A stretch of 64,000 nt of DNA from Brevibacillus brevis (GCF_900637055.1 NZ_LR134338.1:2862001-2926000); one strand, 5' to 3'; counted from the stretch's first letter, positions 1-10,984 are shown. Translations and numbers: made by a program. The notes: a model not told the origin generated them from the letters alone.

Positions 1-2
1 AA

Positions 3-338
3 CTGGATGTTGCGTCGGTGTGGCAGGAAGTGCTGGGCTTTGCGGAGTTTGGCGTTCACGATAATTTCTTTGAGATCGGCGGCGATTCGATCCACATCAT
101 CAAGGTACACGCTCATCTGGAGGAACGATACCCTGGCCGTTTGCAGATGACCGACCTGTTTGCCTACCCAACCATTGCCAAGATTGCCGAACAGATCTCC
201 GGGCAATTTGATCTGTCGGGCGACAGAGGCGAAGAGTCACTGCGTGAGCAGATTCGAGCGTTGCTCACTGCGGTGGAACAGGGGGAGAAAACGCTGGAAG
301 AAACTGTACGAGACTATCACAGACTTGAGGGAAACTGA
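3..338 (+). CDS. C-terminal end of an upstream NRPS/PKS subunit (carrier domain), 5'-truncated by the window
   Basis: The reading frame is open from the left edge, so this is the tail of a larger synthetase. The visible part is a carrier domain with the phosphopantetheine motif GGDSI, followed by an ERYPGRL...DLFAYPTI segment and a helical tail of about 35 residues. That tail has the look of a C-terminal docking element. The stop codon overlaps the start of the next gene by one base (TGATG), so the two are translationally coupled. The downstream protein starts with a docking helix and a ketosynthase, so this carrier most likely hands its acyl or peptidyl chain to that KS. The substrate cannot be read because the A or KS domain lies outside the window. 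A GTG at 18 is internal, not a real start. Confidence 0.9.
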   Translation: MDVASVWQEVLGFAEFGVHDNFFEIGGDSIHIIKVHAHLEERYPGRLQMTDLFAYPTIAKIAEQISGQFDLSGDRGEESLREQIRALLTAVEQGEKTLEETVRDYHRLEGN

Positions 339-3300
339 TGAAGGACACGACCACATATCTCTTCGAACAGATCTTGGCTGGCAGGGTAGATCGGAACATC
401 GGCGTGGAACTCCTCACGCGGTTGAAGCGCGAACATACCTTGCAGACTGCTGAAATGGCCGTGATCGGGATGTCGGTACGATTGCCACACGCCCGGACGC
501 CTGATCAGTTTTGGCAGAATTTGCGCGCAGGGATCGACTCGATTGGACCGCTTCCGCCGCGCAGGCGTCAAGATGAAGACCGCTACCTGGAAGCTCTCGG
601 AAAGTTGTCCCACGACTACGAACTAGGAGCGTATTTGGAAGAGATCGATGCGTTTGATTATCGCTTTTTCCGCCTGACCCCAAAGGAAGCCTCTTTGATG
701 AGCCCGGCACAGCGCCTGTTCCTCGAGTCCGCTTGGGAGACGATCGAAGAAGCGGGCTATGGAGGGAATCAGCTTCGCGGCAGCAAGACAGGTGTCTACA
801 TCGGGTATGGATCGGATGCATTGCACGATTACATGCAGATGATTCAAACTGTTGAACCGAATGCAGTGTCGATGGCGGTACCTGGTAACCTCTCGCCGAT
901 CGTGGCCAGCCGAATCGCTTATCTGCTTGACCTTCGTGGGCCATCAATGGCGATAGATACGACTTGCTCCTCTTCGTTGGTTGCCTTGCATGTCGCCTGT
1001 CAGGCGATCCGCAACGGTGATTGTGAACAGGCGCTGGTCGGCGGGATTCGAATTAACTACCTGCGGCAAAAAGGCGAATTGCGTATGGGGATTCAGGCAT
1101 CCGACGGACGGGCAAAAACGTTCGACGATTCGTCGGACGGCACAGGCAGCGGTGAAGGTGTGGTTGCAGTGCTGATAAAACCCCTTGATAAGGCATTGCA
1201 TGACGGGGATCAGATCCATGCGGTGATCAAGGGTAGCGCGATAAACCAAGACGGCAATTCAATCGGACTGACAGCTCCCAACGTGTTGGCCCAAGAGCAG
1301 TTGTTGCTCGATGCTTGGCAGGCTGCCGGAGTGTCCCCAGAAACAATCACCTATCTGGAAGCGCATGGAACCGGTACAAAACTGGGCGATCCAATTGAGA
1401 TCGACGCCTTACGAAAAGCATTTCGTCGCCATACAGCACGCACACAATTTTGTGGCATCGGCTCGGTTAAAACAAACGTTGGGCATTTGGACAACGCGGC
1501 TGGTCTCGTTGGGCTGATTAAGACGATCCTCGCTTTGAAGCATGGAGAGTTGCCGCCTTCGCTTCATTTTATGAAAGCAAATCGGCAGATTCGATTTGAA
1601 GATTCTCCTGTTTACGTCGTCGATCGCTTGATGCCATGGGCGACAGACGGAATCCCAAGGCGTGCCGGCATCAGTTCATTCGGACTGTCCGGCACAAACT
1701 GCCATGTGGTGTTGGAAGAGGCACCGAAACGAGCCAAGACCCGCAAGGAGGAAGAAAAGATCTGGCTGTTGCCCTTGTCGGCGAAAACGAAGAGCGGTCT
1801 GGCCGCTCTAAAAGAGCAATACCGACATCGCTTGATGAGTGGTGAACACCTATCGTTGCCTGATCTGTGTCAGACGGCGGCGTTGGGGCGCGGGCAGTAT
1901 GAGCATCGCATGGCAATTTTAGCTTCGAGCAGAGCAGATCTGCTGGCGAAGCTTAGCGGAGGAGAAGGTGTTTACAGCAGCTCAGCTCTGATGTTGCAGA
2001 AGTCGGACACTGAGGGGCCGGATGTAGACGGCTGGTTGGCGCGATGGATAATGGAAAGACAAGGAGAGGCCCGAGAACAGTTGCTTGTCGAACTTGGCAT
2101 CCTCTACGTACAAGGAGCAGACATTCCTTGGAACCTCGTTTATCAGGATGAGGTTTGGAACAAGGCCTCCCTACCTGTTTATCCGTTTGAACGGACGCGT
2201 TGCTGGATCGACATTCCGATCAATCTATCGAAAAAGGAGCAGGGCATCGCTATGAGTCAGGCATATGAAAGTGCGGCCATAAAGCACGGAGAGACAGTCC
2301 TGGCATTTGTTAAGCAAACGGTGCAGGACATAACAGGCATCTCCGAAGCTGAGATCTCCGCTGAACACAATCTTTTTGAAATGGGACTTGATTCGCTTAT
2401 GCTCGTCCAAGTGAGTGAGCGGATCAAGGACCATTATGGGCTGGAGATTCCGCTCGGCGAGTTTTACGAAGAACTATCTACGCCTGGTGCGCTAGCCGCA
2501 TACCTAACGGAGCACCTGCCGGCACAATCGCCGGATGCTCTCGTAGATTATCAGGCGAGTGTCGTGTCGGTTCACAACACTCCTGTTCAACAGGTGTTGT
2601 CAAATCCCGTCGCTCCTGACGTTACTCAAGCCGCTCGTAATCTTCCTCCGGCCGGGGGATCTGATTTGGAGCGATTGCTGGCCCAGCAGTTGCAGGTGAT
2701 GTCGATGCAATTGGAACTCCTTAGTAAGCCTTCACAAGATATGACTAAGGCGCAAACTGCGTTTCTGCAAACGGCCGCCACCGCAACGGCGAGCCCCGTT
2801 CAACAGATCCGGGACGAGGGGGATACAGGTTCTACCGAGCCAGACCAGGGAGTCTTTATTCCGTATCGGAAACTGGCGCTGACTCCCTCGACCATGTCTG
2901 AACAGCAGCTACGACATGTAGAAGAATTGGCGGCGCGTCTGAGTGAGCGTTTCAAGCTGACCAAAGAGATGACTCAAAAGTTTCGTAGGGTATTAGCGAA
3001 CAATCGAAACGTGGCGGGGTTTAAACCTGCCTGGAAAGAAATGATTGTACAAGTGATCGCCGAACGAGCCCAAGGTTCTAAAATCTGGGATGTAGACGGA
3101 CGTGAATATCTCGACATCTCGATGGGGTTTGGAGTGCATCTGCTCGGACATGCGCCTTCCTTCATAACGGAGGCGGTACGTGAAGAAGCGCTCCGGGGCA
3201 TGCCGCTTGGCCCGATGAATCCTTTGGCAGGCGAAGTGGCACAGCTTATTTCAGAATTTACTGGCATGGAACGGATTGCCTTTTTCAACTCCGGCACCGA

Positions 3301-6300
3301 AGCGGTCATGGTCGCACTACGCCTAGCGCGCGCAGTCACCGGCCGTTCCAAGATCGCCTTGTTTGAAGGTTCTTTCCATGGAACGTTTGACGGCGTACTG
3401 GCCCGGCGTCACTCTGCAGGCGGCGTTCAGGCGGTTCCAGTTGCACCGGGGATCACCGATCATCTTGTTGGTGATGTGGTGGTCTTGAAGTACAATGACC
3501 CCGAATCGCTGGAGATCATCAAGCGTCACGCCCATGAACTCGCGGGTGTATTGGTCGAACCGGTACAAAGCCGCAGACCGGACTTGCAACCGCGTGAGTT
3601 TTTACAGGAATTGCGGCAAGTCACAAAGGAGCGGGACATTGCCCTTATCTTTGATGAAATAATTACAGGTTTTCGAATTCACCCTGGCGGTGCCCAGGCG
3701 TGGTTCGGAGTTCAGGCGGATATTGCAACATATGGCAAGATCATGGGCGGGGGGCTTCCGGTCGGTGTTGTCGCAGGCAAATCCAAATATATGAATTCGA
3801 TCGATGGCGGCGATTGGCAATATGGAGATGACTCTTATCCGCAAAGCGACCGCACCCGTACTCTGGTTGGCGGGACGTTCTGCCATCATCCGCTGGCAAT
3901 GGCTGCGATTCGTGCAATGCTTGACCACCTTCGAGCTGAGGGGGCGGTGGTACAAGAGCGGATTAATGTGCGCACGACACGATTGGTCACAACTCTCAAT
4001 GAGTATTTTGAACAAACGGAAGTGCCGATCAAGATGGTGCATTTCGGCTCGCTTTTCCGCTTTGTCCTGAGTGGGGATCTTGAGTTGTTGTTCTATCACC
4101 TGCTCGACAACGGGATTTATGTATGGGAAGGCCGCAATTGCTTTTTGTCGTCGGCACACACCGATGGAGATGTGGATCGTCTGATCAACGCGGTGATCAA
4201 CAGCGTCGAGGCTATGCGGGAAGGCGGTTTCCTCCCAAAGTTGACACAAGCCAAGGAGCGTGATGCCTCTTCTATTGAACGGATTCCATTTACAGAGGGC
4301 CAGCGCAATCTCTGGCTTCATACCCAGATCGGCCACCAGGAATCTATGGCGTACAACGAATATGTGATCCTTGACCTCGACGGCCCGCTACACACGAAAG
4401 CCTTGCGGGGCGCGGTGCAGAAGATCGTACAACGCCATGAGATCTTGCGAGCCACGAGGGTGGATGAACACGGGTTCCTGCTAGAGGCGTCCCCAGCAAT
4501 CGACATTCAGGTCGTTGATTTTACAGCCTTTACGGAAGCGGAACAGGCGGACCGTCTTCGTGACTGGCTGGAGTCGAAAGCACAGCACCCGATCGATTTG
4601 GAGAGCCTTCTGATGTTTCGACTGTACTTGTTGAAGCAGGGACCGACTCGTCACCAATTGGTCATCATATTGCCCCATCTGATGGCGGACGGGTGGTCGA
4701 CCGCTGTCTTACTAGGCGAGTTGGAAGCGATTTATCGGGAGGGATGCACGCATATTCCGGTCTCGTTGCCCGAGCCAGTGCAATTCCGCGAATATGTAGA
4801 GTGGCTGGCGGAGCGACAGGGTGGCAGTGAAGGGGAAGAGATGGTCCTTTATTGGAGGGAGCAATTCGCCGAACCAATACCTCCGTTGGATCTGCCCTTG
4901 GATCTGCCACGTCCAGTTCAACGCTCGTTTTCCGGCGCACGCCTTCGCATCAAAGTAGGGGCACCGTTGCTAGAGTCATTGAAAAAGTTCAGTCGTCATC
5001 AGGGATGCTCGCTGTTTCATACCCTGTTTGGGGTATTCCAACTGTTTTTGTATAGACTGACCGGACAGAACCGATTTGTCATCGGCATACCTACGGCAGG
5101 ACAGGTTGACATGCCTAAAAACTACTTGGTAGGACAATGTGCCAACGTGCTGCCTTTCGTCTGTCAGGTAGAGGGCGGTGATGCTTTTGCGCACTTGTTG
5201 CAAAAGGTCAAGCACGACTCGGCGAGCGCGATGAAGAACCAGCATGTGGCGGTTAGTTCCTTGGCGAAAGGGACCACTATACCAGATGTACAAGTGATGT
5301 TCAACCTGGATCGACAAGTGGGAAAACCCCAGCTTTATGGTATCAAGACCGATATGGTAGCCTATCCAATCCAATACGTAAAATATGAACTCACCTTGAA
5401 CGCAGTGGAAGTGGACGGGGATATGCTCTTGGATTTTGACTACAAGACCGAATTGTTCTATAGCGAGTCTGTGCAACGCTGGACCGCACAGTTTTTGTCG
5501 CTTTTAGAGCAGATCGTGGCCTCGCCCGGGGTTCTCCATGACGAGTTTGAGCTGGACGGGGAGCCACCTCAGTTCTTGTCTGAGTCTCGGAAGGGAAAAG
5601 ACGGAGGTGATCTGGCCCTCGCGAACGCACTAAACATCTCTCAAGAGGATCGTCTCACATTAGCAGACAGCCTGCTGCCGACTGATCGTGAATCCTTGAT
5701 CCGGATCGCACGAGCGGCGGGTGCGGAGGAAGGCCCAGCCGATGTTTCCACGGTGTACGCTGTTCCGGTATCCGCCCTGCAGGATGGCGCTTTGTACCTG
5801 CCATCGCATGCAATCCGCTGGCTGGCTATTGGCAATGAACGGCTGAGCGGATCGGACATCAATTCGTTTCGTGAGCGGCTGGCGCCTGGTTCGTCCGTGA
5901 CCGTTTTGTATCGTCCCGATGAACTTGCACAGTTTGTTGCAGTTCATGAGGTTGGGGACGCCCTCTTACATCCGCTTGAAACCGTACCGTTTGGACGGGC
6001 GTTACCTGGTGTGAGCTTGGTGGCACTTCAACACACGGGACGCCCGGCTCCGCTCGGCGTGTACGGAGACCTGTATGCGATTCTACCTGGACAGGGAGAA
6101 GAACTGCGGTCGTTGGGGATACGCGGTCGACGATTGACCGCAGACTTGTTCGGCCGAGAACTTCAGTGTCAGGAGCGGCAATTGCTCGGAGGAAAGGCTG
6201 TCTCGGATACAGAGCGCCGTTTACTTACGTTTTGGCAAGAGGTGCTCGGGATACCGGATATCGGGGTCCACGATCACTTTTTTGAACTGGGAGGCCAGTC

Positions 6301-9300
6301 ATTCAAGGCTGCTCAGATCATCGGTCGTATAAGGGAGGAGTGGGGGAACGATCTGTCTCTTCTCACGATCTTTGAGCATCCGACCGTGTTTAAATTGGCC
6401 CGCTTCATAGATAGGAGTACAGCGCGCGAACGGCCACCGATCATGCCGATTCGTAGCAAGGAGCGATATGTGGCTTCTTCCGCACAGAAGCGCCAATACA
6501 TCCTGAACCAGCTCGATCCATCCAGCACGGCCTATCATTTGACGGCTGCATTTCGTTTGTCCGGGCACTTGGATCGAAACGCGCTTGAGTATGCATTGCA
6601 GCAGGTGGTCCATCGCCATGAGAGCCTGCGCACATCGTTCCATTTTGATGACGGAGAGTGTTGGCAGATCGTGCATGACGACATTAGCCTGCGCCTTGAG
6701 GAAGGCGACGGGGAGGAGGGCGACATCCACCGCATGGCTAATTCGTTTCTCCGCCCGTTTGATCTGGGAACGGCCCCGTTGATGCGTGCCAGATTGGTGA
6801 CGGTTGGTGATGAAACACACGTGCTCTTTCTCGATCTGCACCACATCATAGCAGACGGACTGTCGGTCAACATTTTGTTTCGCGACCTGCTAAGCAGTTG
6901 GAAAGGGCGCGCTCTCCAGCCACTCGAATTGCAGAGCAAAGACTTTGCCGAATGGCAACAGACACTGTTGGAGAGTGAGTTCGGTCAAGAACAAGAAGCG
7001 TATTGGCTCAGCCAATTTGCAGGAGAATTGCCATTGTTGAAGTTACCGACCGATTTCCCGCGACCGGCAAATAAGAGTTATGAAGGAGCATGCCATGCAT
7101 TTTCCTTCGACAGCCAGTTATCCAAGGCTTTGCAAGAACTTGCTCTGAAAACGGATTCCACCTTGTTCATGGTGCTGCTAGCGGCATTCCAAGTGCTGCT
7201 CGCCAAATTCACTATGCAGGAGGACATCATCGTGGGATCTCCAGTCGCAGGCCGTCCGACAGCACAAACAGAAGGGGTGATCGGGATGTTCGTCAACACG
7301 GTCCCGTTACGGGGGCGTCCGCATGCCGCTCGCACCTTCCGCGATTTCCTCCAGGAAGTGAAAGGTACGTGCTTGGACGCATTCGACAATCAAGAGTATC
7401 CTTTGGAGCGGTTGGTAGAACGTCTGGGTCTTCCCCGCGACACCAGCCGCAATCCACTATTCGATACCCTGTTCGTGTTTGACAATATGGGCTCTGTCCA
7501 AGCCGAACTACACGATTTAAAGATCGAGCCGGTCAAGCTGGATGGACGTACGGCGCAGTTTGATCTTGCTCTGCACACCTATGAAGAGGGATCAGAGCTG
7601 CGCTTCACGCTGGAATACGCGACCAAGTTGTTCCAAACTTCTACGGCGGAACGGATCGCACGCCATTTTACACAGGTAGTGAGGAGTTTGACTGCTCAAC
7701 CCGATAAAGCTCTCGGGGAACTGCAGATGATCGATGAAAAGGAGACGAATCTGATCCTGAATCAGTTCAACTCGACAGCGGTGGCGTATGACCAGGAGGA
7801 GACGGTGCACGGGCTGTTTGAAAAAATGGCCAGGGCCTATCCGGATGCTCCAGCGGCTATTTTTGACACGCAGACGCTTTGCTACGGAGAGCTTAACGAG
7901 AAAGCAGGGCAATTAGCCCGTGTCTTGCGTACCAAAGGGGTGGGGCCGGATCAACCGGTCGGCATCATGACGGACCGCTCGCCAGAGATGATCATCGGGA
8001 TTTTGGCGATCTTGAAGGCGGGAGGGGCTTACCTTCCAATCGATCCCGGATATCCCAAGGAGCGGATCGCCTATCTGTTGCAAGACAGTCAAGCCAGACT
8101 CTTGCTAGTCAAGGGCGCTTTAGTGGATCTGGCTTTTGCGGGTGAGACACTGGATTTGGAAGATGAATGCTGGTACCAGGGCGAGAGCATCCTGGGTGTG
8201 ACATCGGGCCCCCGTCATTTGGCGTATGTGATCTACACTTCCGGCTCAACCGGTCAGCCCAAGGGCGTCATGATCGAGCATCATGCCGTGATCAACCGCC
8301 TGCAATGGATGCAAAAACGTTATCCCCTGACGGAGCAGGATGTGATCTTGCAGAAAACCCCGTTCAGTTTTGACGTTTCGGTCTGGGAGCTGTTCTGGTG
8401 GGGGATGACGGGGGCTTCGGCAGCATTTTTAGGGCCAGGAGAGGAGAAAAATCCGCAGGCGATCGTCGAGGCCGTAGAGCGTTGGGGCGTGACGGTGATG
8501 CACTTTGTGCCGTCAATGTTGCATCTGTTTCTGGAAGCGGTGGAGAGCACTGAGAGCGAAAAGCAGCTTAGCAGTCTTCGCCGCGTGTTCATCAGCGGGG
8601 AAGCGCTGCAGGTGCCGCAAGCGCACCGATGCAAGCGGTTGCTATCACAGACGGAACTGGTCAACCTGTACGGACCAACGGAAGCGACGGTGGACGTGTC
8701 GTTTCACGACTGCACGGGCGATGCCGATCTGATGAGCGTGCCAATCGGGAAACCGATCGACAACATCGAGCTGTATGTGATTGACGAACAGCAACACCTG
8801 CAACCGATCGGGGTGCCGGGGGAACTGTGCATCGCTGGGGCCGGACTGGCGCGCGGGTATTGGAACAGGCCGGAACTGACGAGGGAAAAGTTTGTAGACA
8901 ATCCGTTTCGTCCGGGGACGAAAATGTACAAGACGGGAGATCTGGCACGCTGGCTCCCGAACGGGGAAATCGAATACCTCGGTCGATTGGATCATCAGGT
9001 AAAAGTGCGTGGATACCGCATCGAGCTCGGGGAGATCGAGGCGGCGCTGGTCAAAGTGGCAGGGATTCAGGAAGCAGTGGTGGCCGCCCGAGAAGTCGAG
9101 GCAGGAATCAAAGACCTGTGTGCTTATTACACGAAACAGGGCGATCTGACAGCGGGGGAGATCCGGCAGGCGCTGACGGAGCGGATGCCGGGGTATATGG
9201 TACCGGGGTACTTTGTGGAGTTGGCGGAGATGCCGCTCACGCCAAATGGCAAGCTCGACCGCAAGCGACTACCGGACCCGAGAGGGCATCTGCAGCGGGA

Positions 9301-10960
9301 GAACGAGTACGCGGCTCCACGTACGCAGGTCGAGGAACGGGTGATCGCTGTCTGGGAGAATGTGCTCGGAGTGAAACCTATCGGAGTGGATGACTCATTT
9401 CTCCACTTGGGCGGCGATTCGATTAAAGCGATCCAAGTGGTGTCTCAACTGATGAGAGAGGGCCTGTGTCTGCAGGTCAAAGACCTTTTTAGCAACCCCA
9501 CTGTTCGCTCGGTCGCCCCGTTCGTCACAAAGGCAAGCAGAACGATCGTTCAGGGACCGGTAGAGGGGGAATTGGTTCTGGCTCCGGTGCAACGATGGTT
9601 CTTTGAGAACATCCGCGTTGAGAAGCACCACTTTAATCAGTCGCTTCTTCTGCACAGCCTAGAGGAGTTGGACGATCAGCGTCTGAAAGCGGTGCTGGGC
9701 GAACTGGTGGCACACCATGATGCGTTGCGTCTGGTATTTCGTGAAGAAGAAGGTTTGATCACCGCAAATCATCGCGGCTTGGACGAGACGCTGTTCGATT
9801 TCGAGAGCCACGACTTGCTTGACTTAAATTCTGAGGCACTGAAAACACAGATTGAAAACGTGGCGAACCGTATGCAGAACTCCATCGACCTCGCTGCAGG
9901 TCCGATGGTCAAGGTAGCGCGTTTTCGAACGAGCAACGGAGATCATTTGCTGTTGATCTTCCACCACCTGATCGTGGATGGCGTGTCGTGGCGAATTTTG
10001 CTAGAGGACTTTGTAACCGGCTGGGAGCAGGCATCCCGAGGCGAAGCGATTCGCTTCCCAGCGAAGACCGACTCGTATCAGACGTGGAATCAGGCTCTGC
10101 AAGAGCACGCCATGAGAGCGAACGATCTCCCCTACTGGCAATCTGTCGCCGCCACTGTGATCCGTCCGTTGCCAGCCGACCGTAAAGTTAGTGTCCGGAA
10201 GAACGCGCGATCGCGGACTCTGACCGCGAACTTTTCAGCAGATCAGACCGCTGCCCTGCTTAAGGACGTACACGGGGTCTACCAGACTGAGATCAACGAT
10301 CTACTGCTAACCGCGCTGGCAATAGCTGTGCGGGAATGGAGCGGACACGAGTCGATGGTAGTACAGTTGGAAGGTCACGGGCGCGAAGACGCGCTGGTCG
10401 GACTATCTGTCCATCGCACCGTCGGCTGGTTCACGTCGATGTATCCCGTCGTCCTTCCGGCGGTTAATGATGAACATGAATACATCTCCAGAATGATCAA
10501 GGAAGTCAAGGAGACCCTACGCCGTATTCCTCACAAGGGGATCGGCTATGGAATCCTGCGTGCATATCGAGGGAATGAACTCCAAGAGATCCGTCCGGAA
10601 ATATCCTTCAACTATCTCGGTCAATGGGGTGATCTGCAAGAAATGACCTCCTCGTTTTCCAAATCGACTATGTCGCCCGGTGAGGCAGTTAGCCCCCAAG
10701 GTGAGCAGCTATTTAAGCTTGACATCAACGGCGGAGTATCGGATGGGTGTTTAAGACTCGACTTCCAATATTGCGCGGATGAATACGATGACCAGACAAT
10801 CGCGAAATTGGTGGCTTTGTATGAGCGGAGCTTGCAATTGCTGATCACGCATTGCCAGAGTAAGGATAGCGTCGAATTCACCCCAAGCGATTTCAGTGCG
10901 AAGGGGCTGGATCTCGAAGATTTGGAAGATGTGTTCGACCTGATCGATAAAAATTTCTGA
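338..10960 (+). CDS. Hybrid trans-AT PKS/NRPS: KS-ACP-aminotransferase-C-(A remnant)-PCP-C-A(Ser)-PCP-E
   Basis: A 3540-residue megasynthase. Residues 1-35 are a docking helix. The KS spans about 38-465 with Cys210, His343 and His383. KS-flanking linkers follow but no AT domain, so malonyl must be loaded in trans. ACP is about 650-725 (Ser686). A class III PLP aminotransferase lies at about 875-1305 (Lys1134), as in mycosubtilin-type synthetases, and should turn the beta-keto intermediate into a beta-amino one. C1 (about 1312-1732) has PHLMADG, keeping the second His. About 210 residues follow that look like a decayed A-domain C-terminus, then PCP1 (GGQS, Ser1988). C2 has HHIIADG. A2 (about 2475-2980) has pocket residues DVWHFSLVD, the classical Ser code. 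PCP2 (Ser3028) and a C-terminal E domain (HHLIVDG, EGHGRE) imply D-Ser. The acidic helical tail resembles a donor COM domain. Confidence 0.93.
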   Translation: MKDTTTYLFEQILAGRVDRNIGVELLTRLKREHTLQTAEMAVIGMSVRLPHARTPDQFWQNLRAGIDSIGPLPPRRRQDEDRYLEALGKLSHDYELGAYLEEIDAFDYRFFRLTPKEASLMSPAQRLFLESAWETIEEAGYGGNQLRGSKTGVYIGYGSDALHDYMQMIQTVEPNAVSMAVPGNLSPIVASRIAYLLDLRGPSMAIDTTCSSSLVALHVACQAIRNGDCEQALVGGIRINYLRQKGELRMGIQASDGRAKTFDDSSDGTGSGEGVVAVLIKPLDKALHDGDQIHAVIKGSAINQDGNSIGLTAPNVLAQEQLLLDAWQAAGVSPETITYLEAHGTGTKLGDPIEIDALRKAFRRHTARTQFCGIGSVKTNVGHLDNAAGLVGLIKTILALKHGELPPSLHFMKANRQIRFEDSPVYVVDRLMPWATDGIPRRAGISSFGLSGTNCHVVLEEAPKRAKTRKEEEKIWLLPLSAKTKSGLAALKEQYRHRLMSGEHLSLPDLCQTAALGRGQYEHRMAILASSRADLLAKLSGGEGVYSSSALMLQKSDTEGPDVDGWLARWIMERQGEAREQLLVELGILYVQGADIPWNLVYQDEVWNKASLPVYPFERTRCWIDIPINLSKKEQGIAMSQAYESAAIKHGETVLAFVKQTVQDITGISEAEISAEHNLFEMGLDSLMLVQVSERIKDHYGLEIPLGEFYEELSTPGALAAYLTEHLPAQSPDALVDYQASVVSVHNTPVQQVLSNPVAPDVTQAARNLPPAGGSDLERLLAQQLQVMSMQLELLSKPSQDMTKAQTAFLQTAATATASPVQQIRDEGDTGSTEPDQGVFIPYRKLALTPSTMSEQQLRHVEELAARLSERFKLTKEMTQKFRRVLANNRNVAGFKPAWKEMIVQVIAERAQGSKIWDVDGREYLDISMGFGVHLLGHAPSFITEAVREEALRGMPLGPMNPLAGEVAQLISEFTGMERIAFFNSGTEAVMVALRLARAVTGRSKIALFEGSFHGTFDGVLARRHSAGGVQAVPVAPGITDHLVGDVVVLKYNDPESLEIIKRHAHELAGVLVEPVQSRRPDLQPREFLQELRQVTKERDIALIFDEIITGFRIHPGGAQAWFGVQADIATYGKIMGGGLPVGVVAGKSKYMNSIDGGDWQYGDDSYPQSDRTRTLVGGTFCHHPLAMAAIRAMLDHLRAEGAVVQERINVRTTRLVTTLNEYFEQTEVPIKMVHFGSLFRFVLSGDLELLFYHLLDNGIYVWEGRNCFLSSAHTDGDVDRLINAVINSVEAMREGGFLPKLTQAKERDASSIERIPFTEGQRNLWLHTQIGHQESMAYNEYVILDLDGPLHTKALRGAVQKIVQRHEILRATRVDEHGFLLEASPAIDIQVVDFTAFTEAEQADRLRDWLESKAQHPIDLESLLMFRLYLLKQGPTRHQLVIILPHLMADGWSTAVLLGELEAIYREGCTHIPVSLPEPVQFREYVEWLAERQGGSEGEEMVLYWREQFAEPIPPLDLPLDLPRPVQRSFSGARLRIKVGAPLLESLKKFSRHQGCSLFHTLFGVFQLFLYRLTGQNRFVIGIPTAGQVDMPKNYLVGQCANVLPFVCQVEGGDAFAHLLQKVKHDSASAMKNQHVAVSSLAKGTTIPDVQVMFNLDRQVGKPQLYGIKTDMVAYPIQYVKYELTLNAVEVDGDMLLDFDYKTELFYSESVQRWTAQFLSLLEQIVASPGVLHDEFELDGEPPQFLSESRKGKDGGDLALANALNISQEDRLTLADSLLPTDRESLIRIARAAGAEEGPADVSTVYAVPVSALQDGALYLPSHAIRWLAIGNERLSGSDINSFRERLAPGSSVTVLYRPDELAQFVAVHEVGDALLHPLETVPFGRALPGVSLVALQHTGRPAPLGVYGDLYAILPGQGEELRSLGIRGRRLTADLFGRELQCQERQLLGGKAVSDTERRLLTFWQEVLGIPDIGVHDHFFELGGQSFKAAQIIGRIREEWGNDLSLLTIFEHPTVFKLARFIDRSTARERPPIMPIRSKERYVASSAQKRQYILNQLDPSSTAYHLTAAFRLSGHLDRNALEYALQQVVHRHESLRTSFHFDDGECWQIVHDDISLRLEEGDGEEGDIHRMANSFLRPFDLGTAPLMRARLVTVGDETHVLFLDLHHIIADGLSVNILFRDLLSSWKGRALQPLELQSKDFAEWQQTLLESEFGQEQEAYWLSQFAGELPLLKLPTDFPRPANKSYEGACHAFSFDSQLSKALQELALKTDSTLFMVLLAAFQVLLAKFTMQEDIIVGSPVAGRPTAQTEGVIGMFVNTVPLRGRPHAARTFRDFLQEVKGTCLDAFDNQEYPLERLVERLGLPRDTSRNPLFDTLFVFDNMGSVQAELHDLKIEPVKLDGRTAQFDLALHTYEEGSELRFTLEYATKLFQTSTAERIARHFTQVVRSLTAQPDKALGELQMIDEKETNLILNQFNSTAVAYDQEETVHGLFEKMARAYPDAPAAIFDTQTLCYGELNEKAGQLARVLRTKGVGPDQPVGIMTDRSPEMIIGILAILKAGGAYLPIDPGYPKERIAYLLQDSQARLLLVKGALVDLAFAGETLDLEDECWYQGESILGVTSGPRHLAYVIYTSGSTGQPKGVMIEHHAVINRLQWMQKRYPLTEQDVILQKTPFSFDVSVWELFWWGMTGASAAFLGPGEEKNPQAIVEAVERWGVTVMHFVPSMLHLFLEAVESTESEKQLSSLRRVFISGEALQVPQAHRCKRLLSQTELVNLYGPTEATVDVSFHDCTGDADLMSVPIGKPIDNIELYVIDEQQHLQPIGVPGELCIAGAGLARGYWNRPELTREKFVDNPFRPGTKMYKTGDLARWLPNGEIEYLGRLDHQVKVRGYRIELGEIEAALVKVAGIQEAVVAAREVEAGIKDLCAYYTKQGDLTAGEIRQALTERMPGYMVPGYFVELAEMPLTPNGKLDRKRLPDPRGHLQRENEYAAPRTQVEERVIAVWENVLGVKPIGVDDSFLHLGGDSIKAIQVVSQLMREGLCLQVKDLFSNPTVRSVAPFVTKASRTIVQGPVEGELVLAPVQRWFFENIRVEKHHFNQSLLLHSLEELDDQRLKAVLGELVAHHDALRLVFREEEGLITANHRGLDETLFDFESHDLLDLNSEALKTQIENVANRMQNSIDLAAGPMVKVARFRTSNGDHLLLIFHHLIVDGVSWRILLEDFVTGWEQASRGEAIRFPAKTDSYQTWNQALQEHAMRANDLPYWQSVAATVIRPLPADRKVSVRKNARSRTLTANFSADQTAALLKDVHGVYQTEINDLLLTALAIAVREWSGHESMVVQLEGHGREDALVGLSVHRTVGWFTSMYPVVLPAVNDEHEYISRMIKEVKETLRRIPHKGIGYGILRAYRGNELQEIRPEISFNYLGQWGDLQEMTSSFSKSTMSPGEAVSPQGEQLFKLDINGGVSDGCLRLDFQYCADEYDDQTIAKLVALYERSLQLLITHCQSKDSVEFTPSDFSAKGLDLEDLEDVFDLIDKNF

Positions 10961-10984
10961 CGAGATACAATTAGTGAGAATCAA

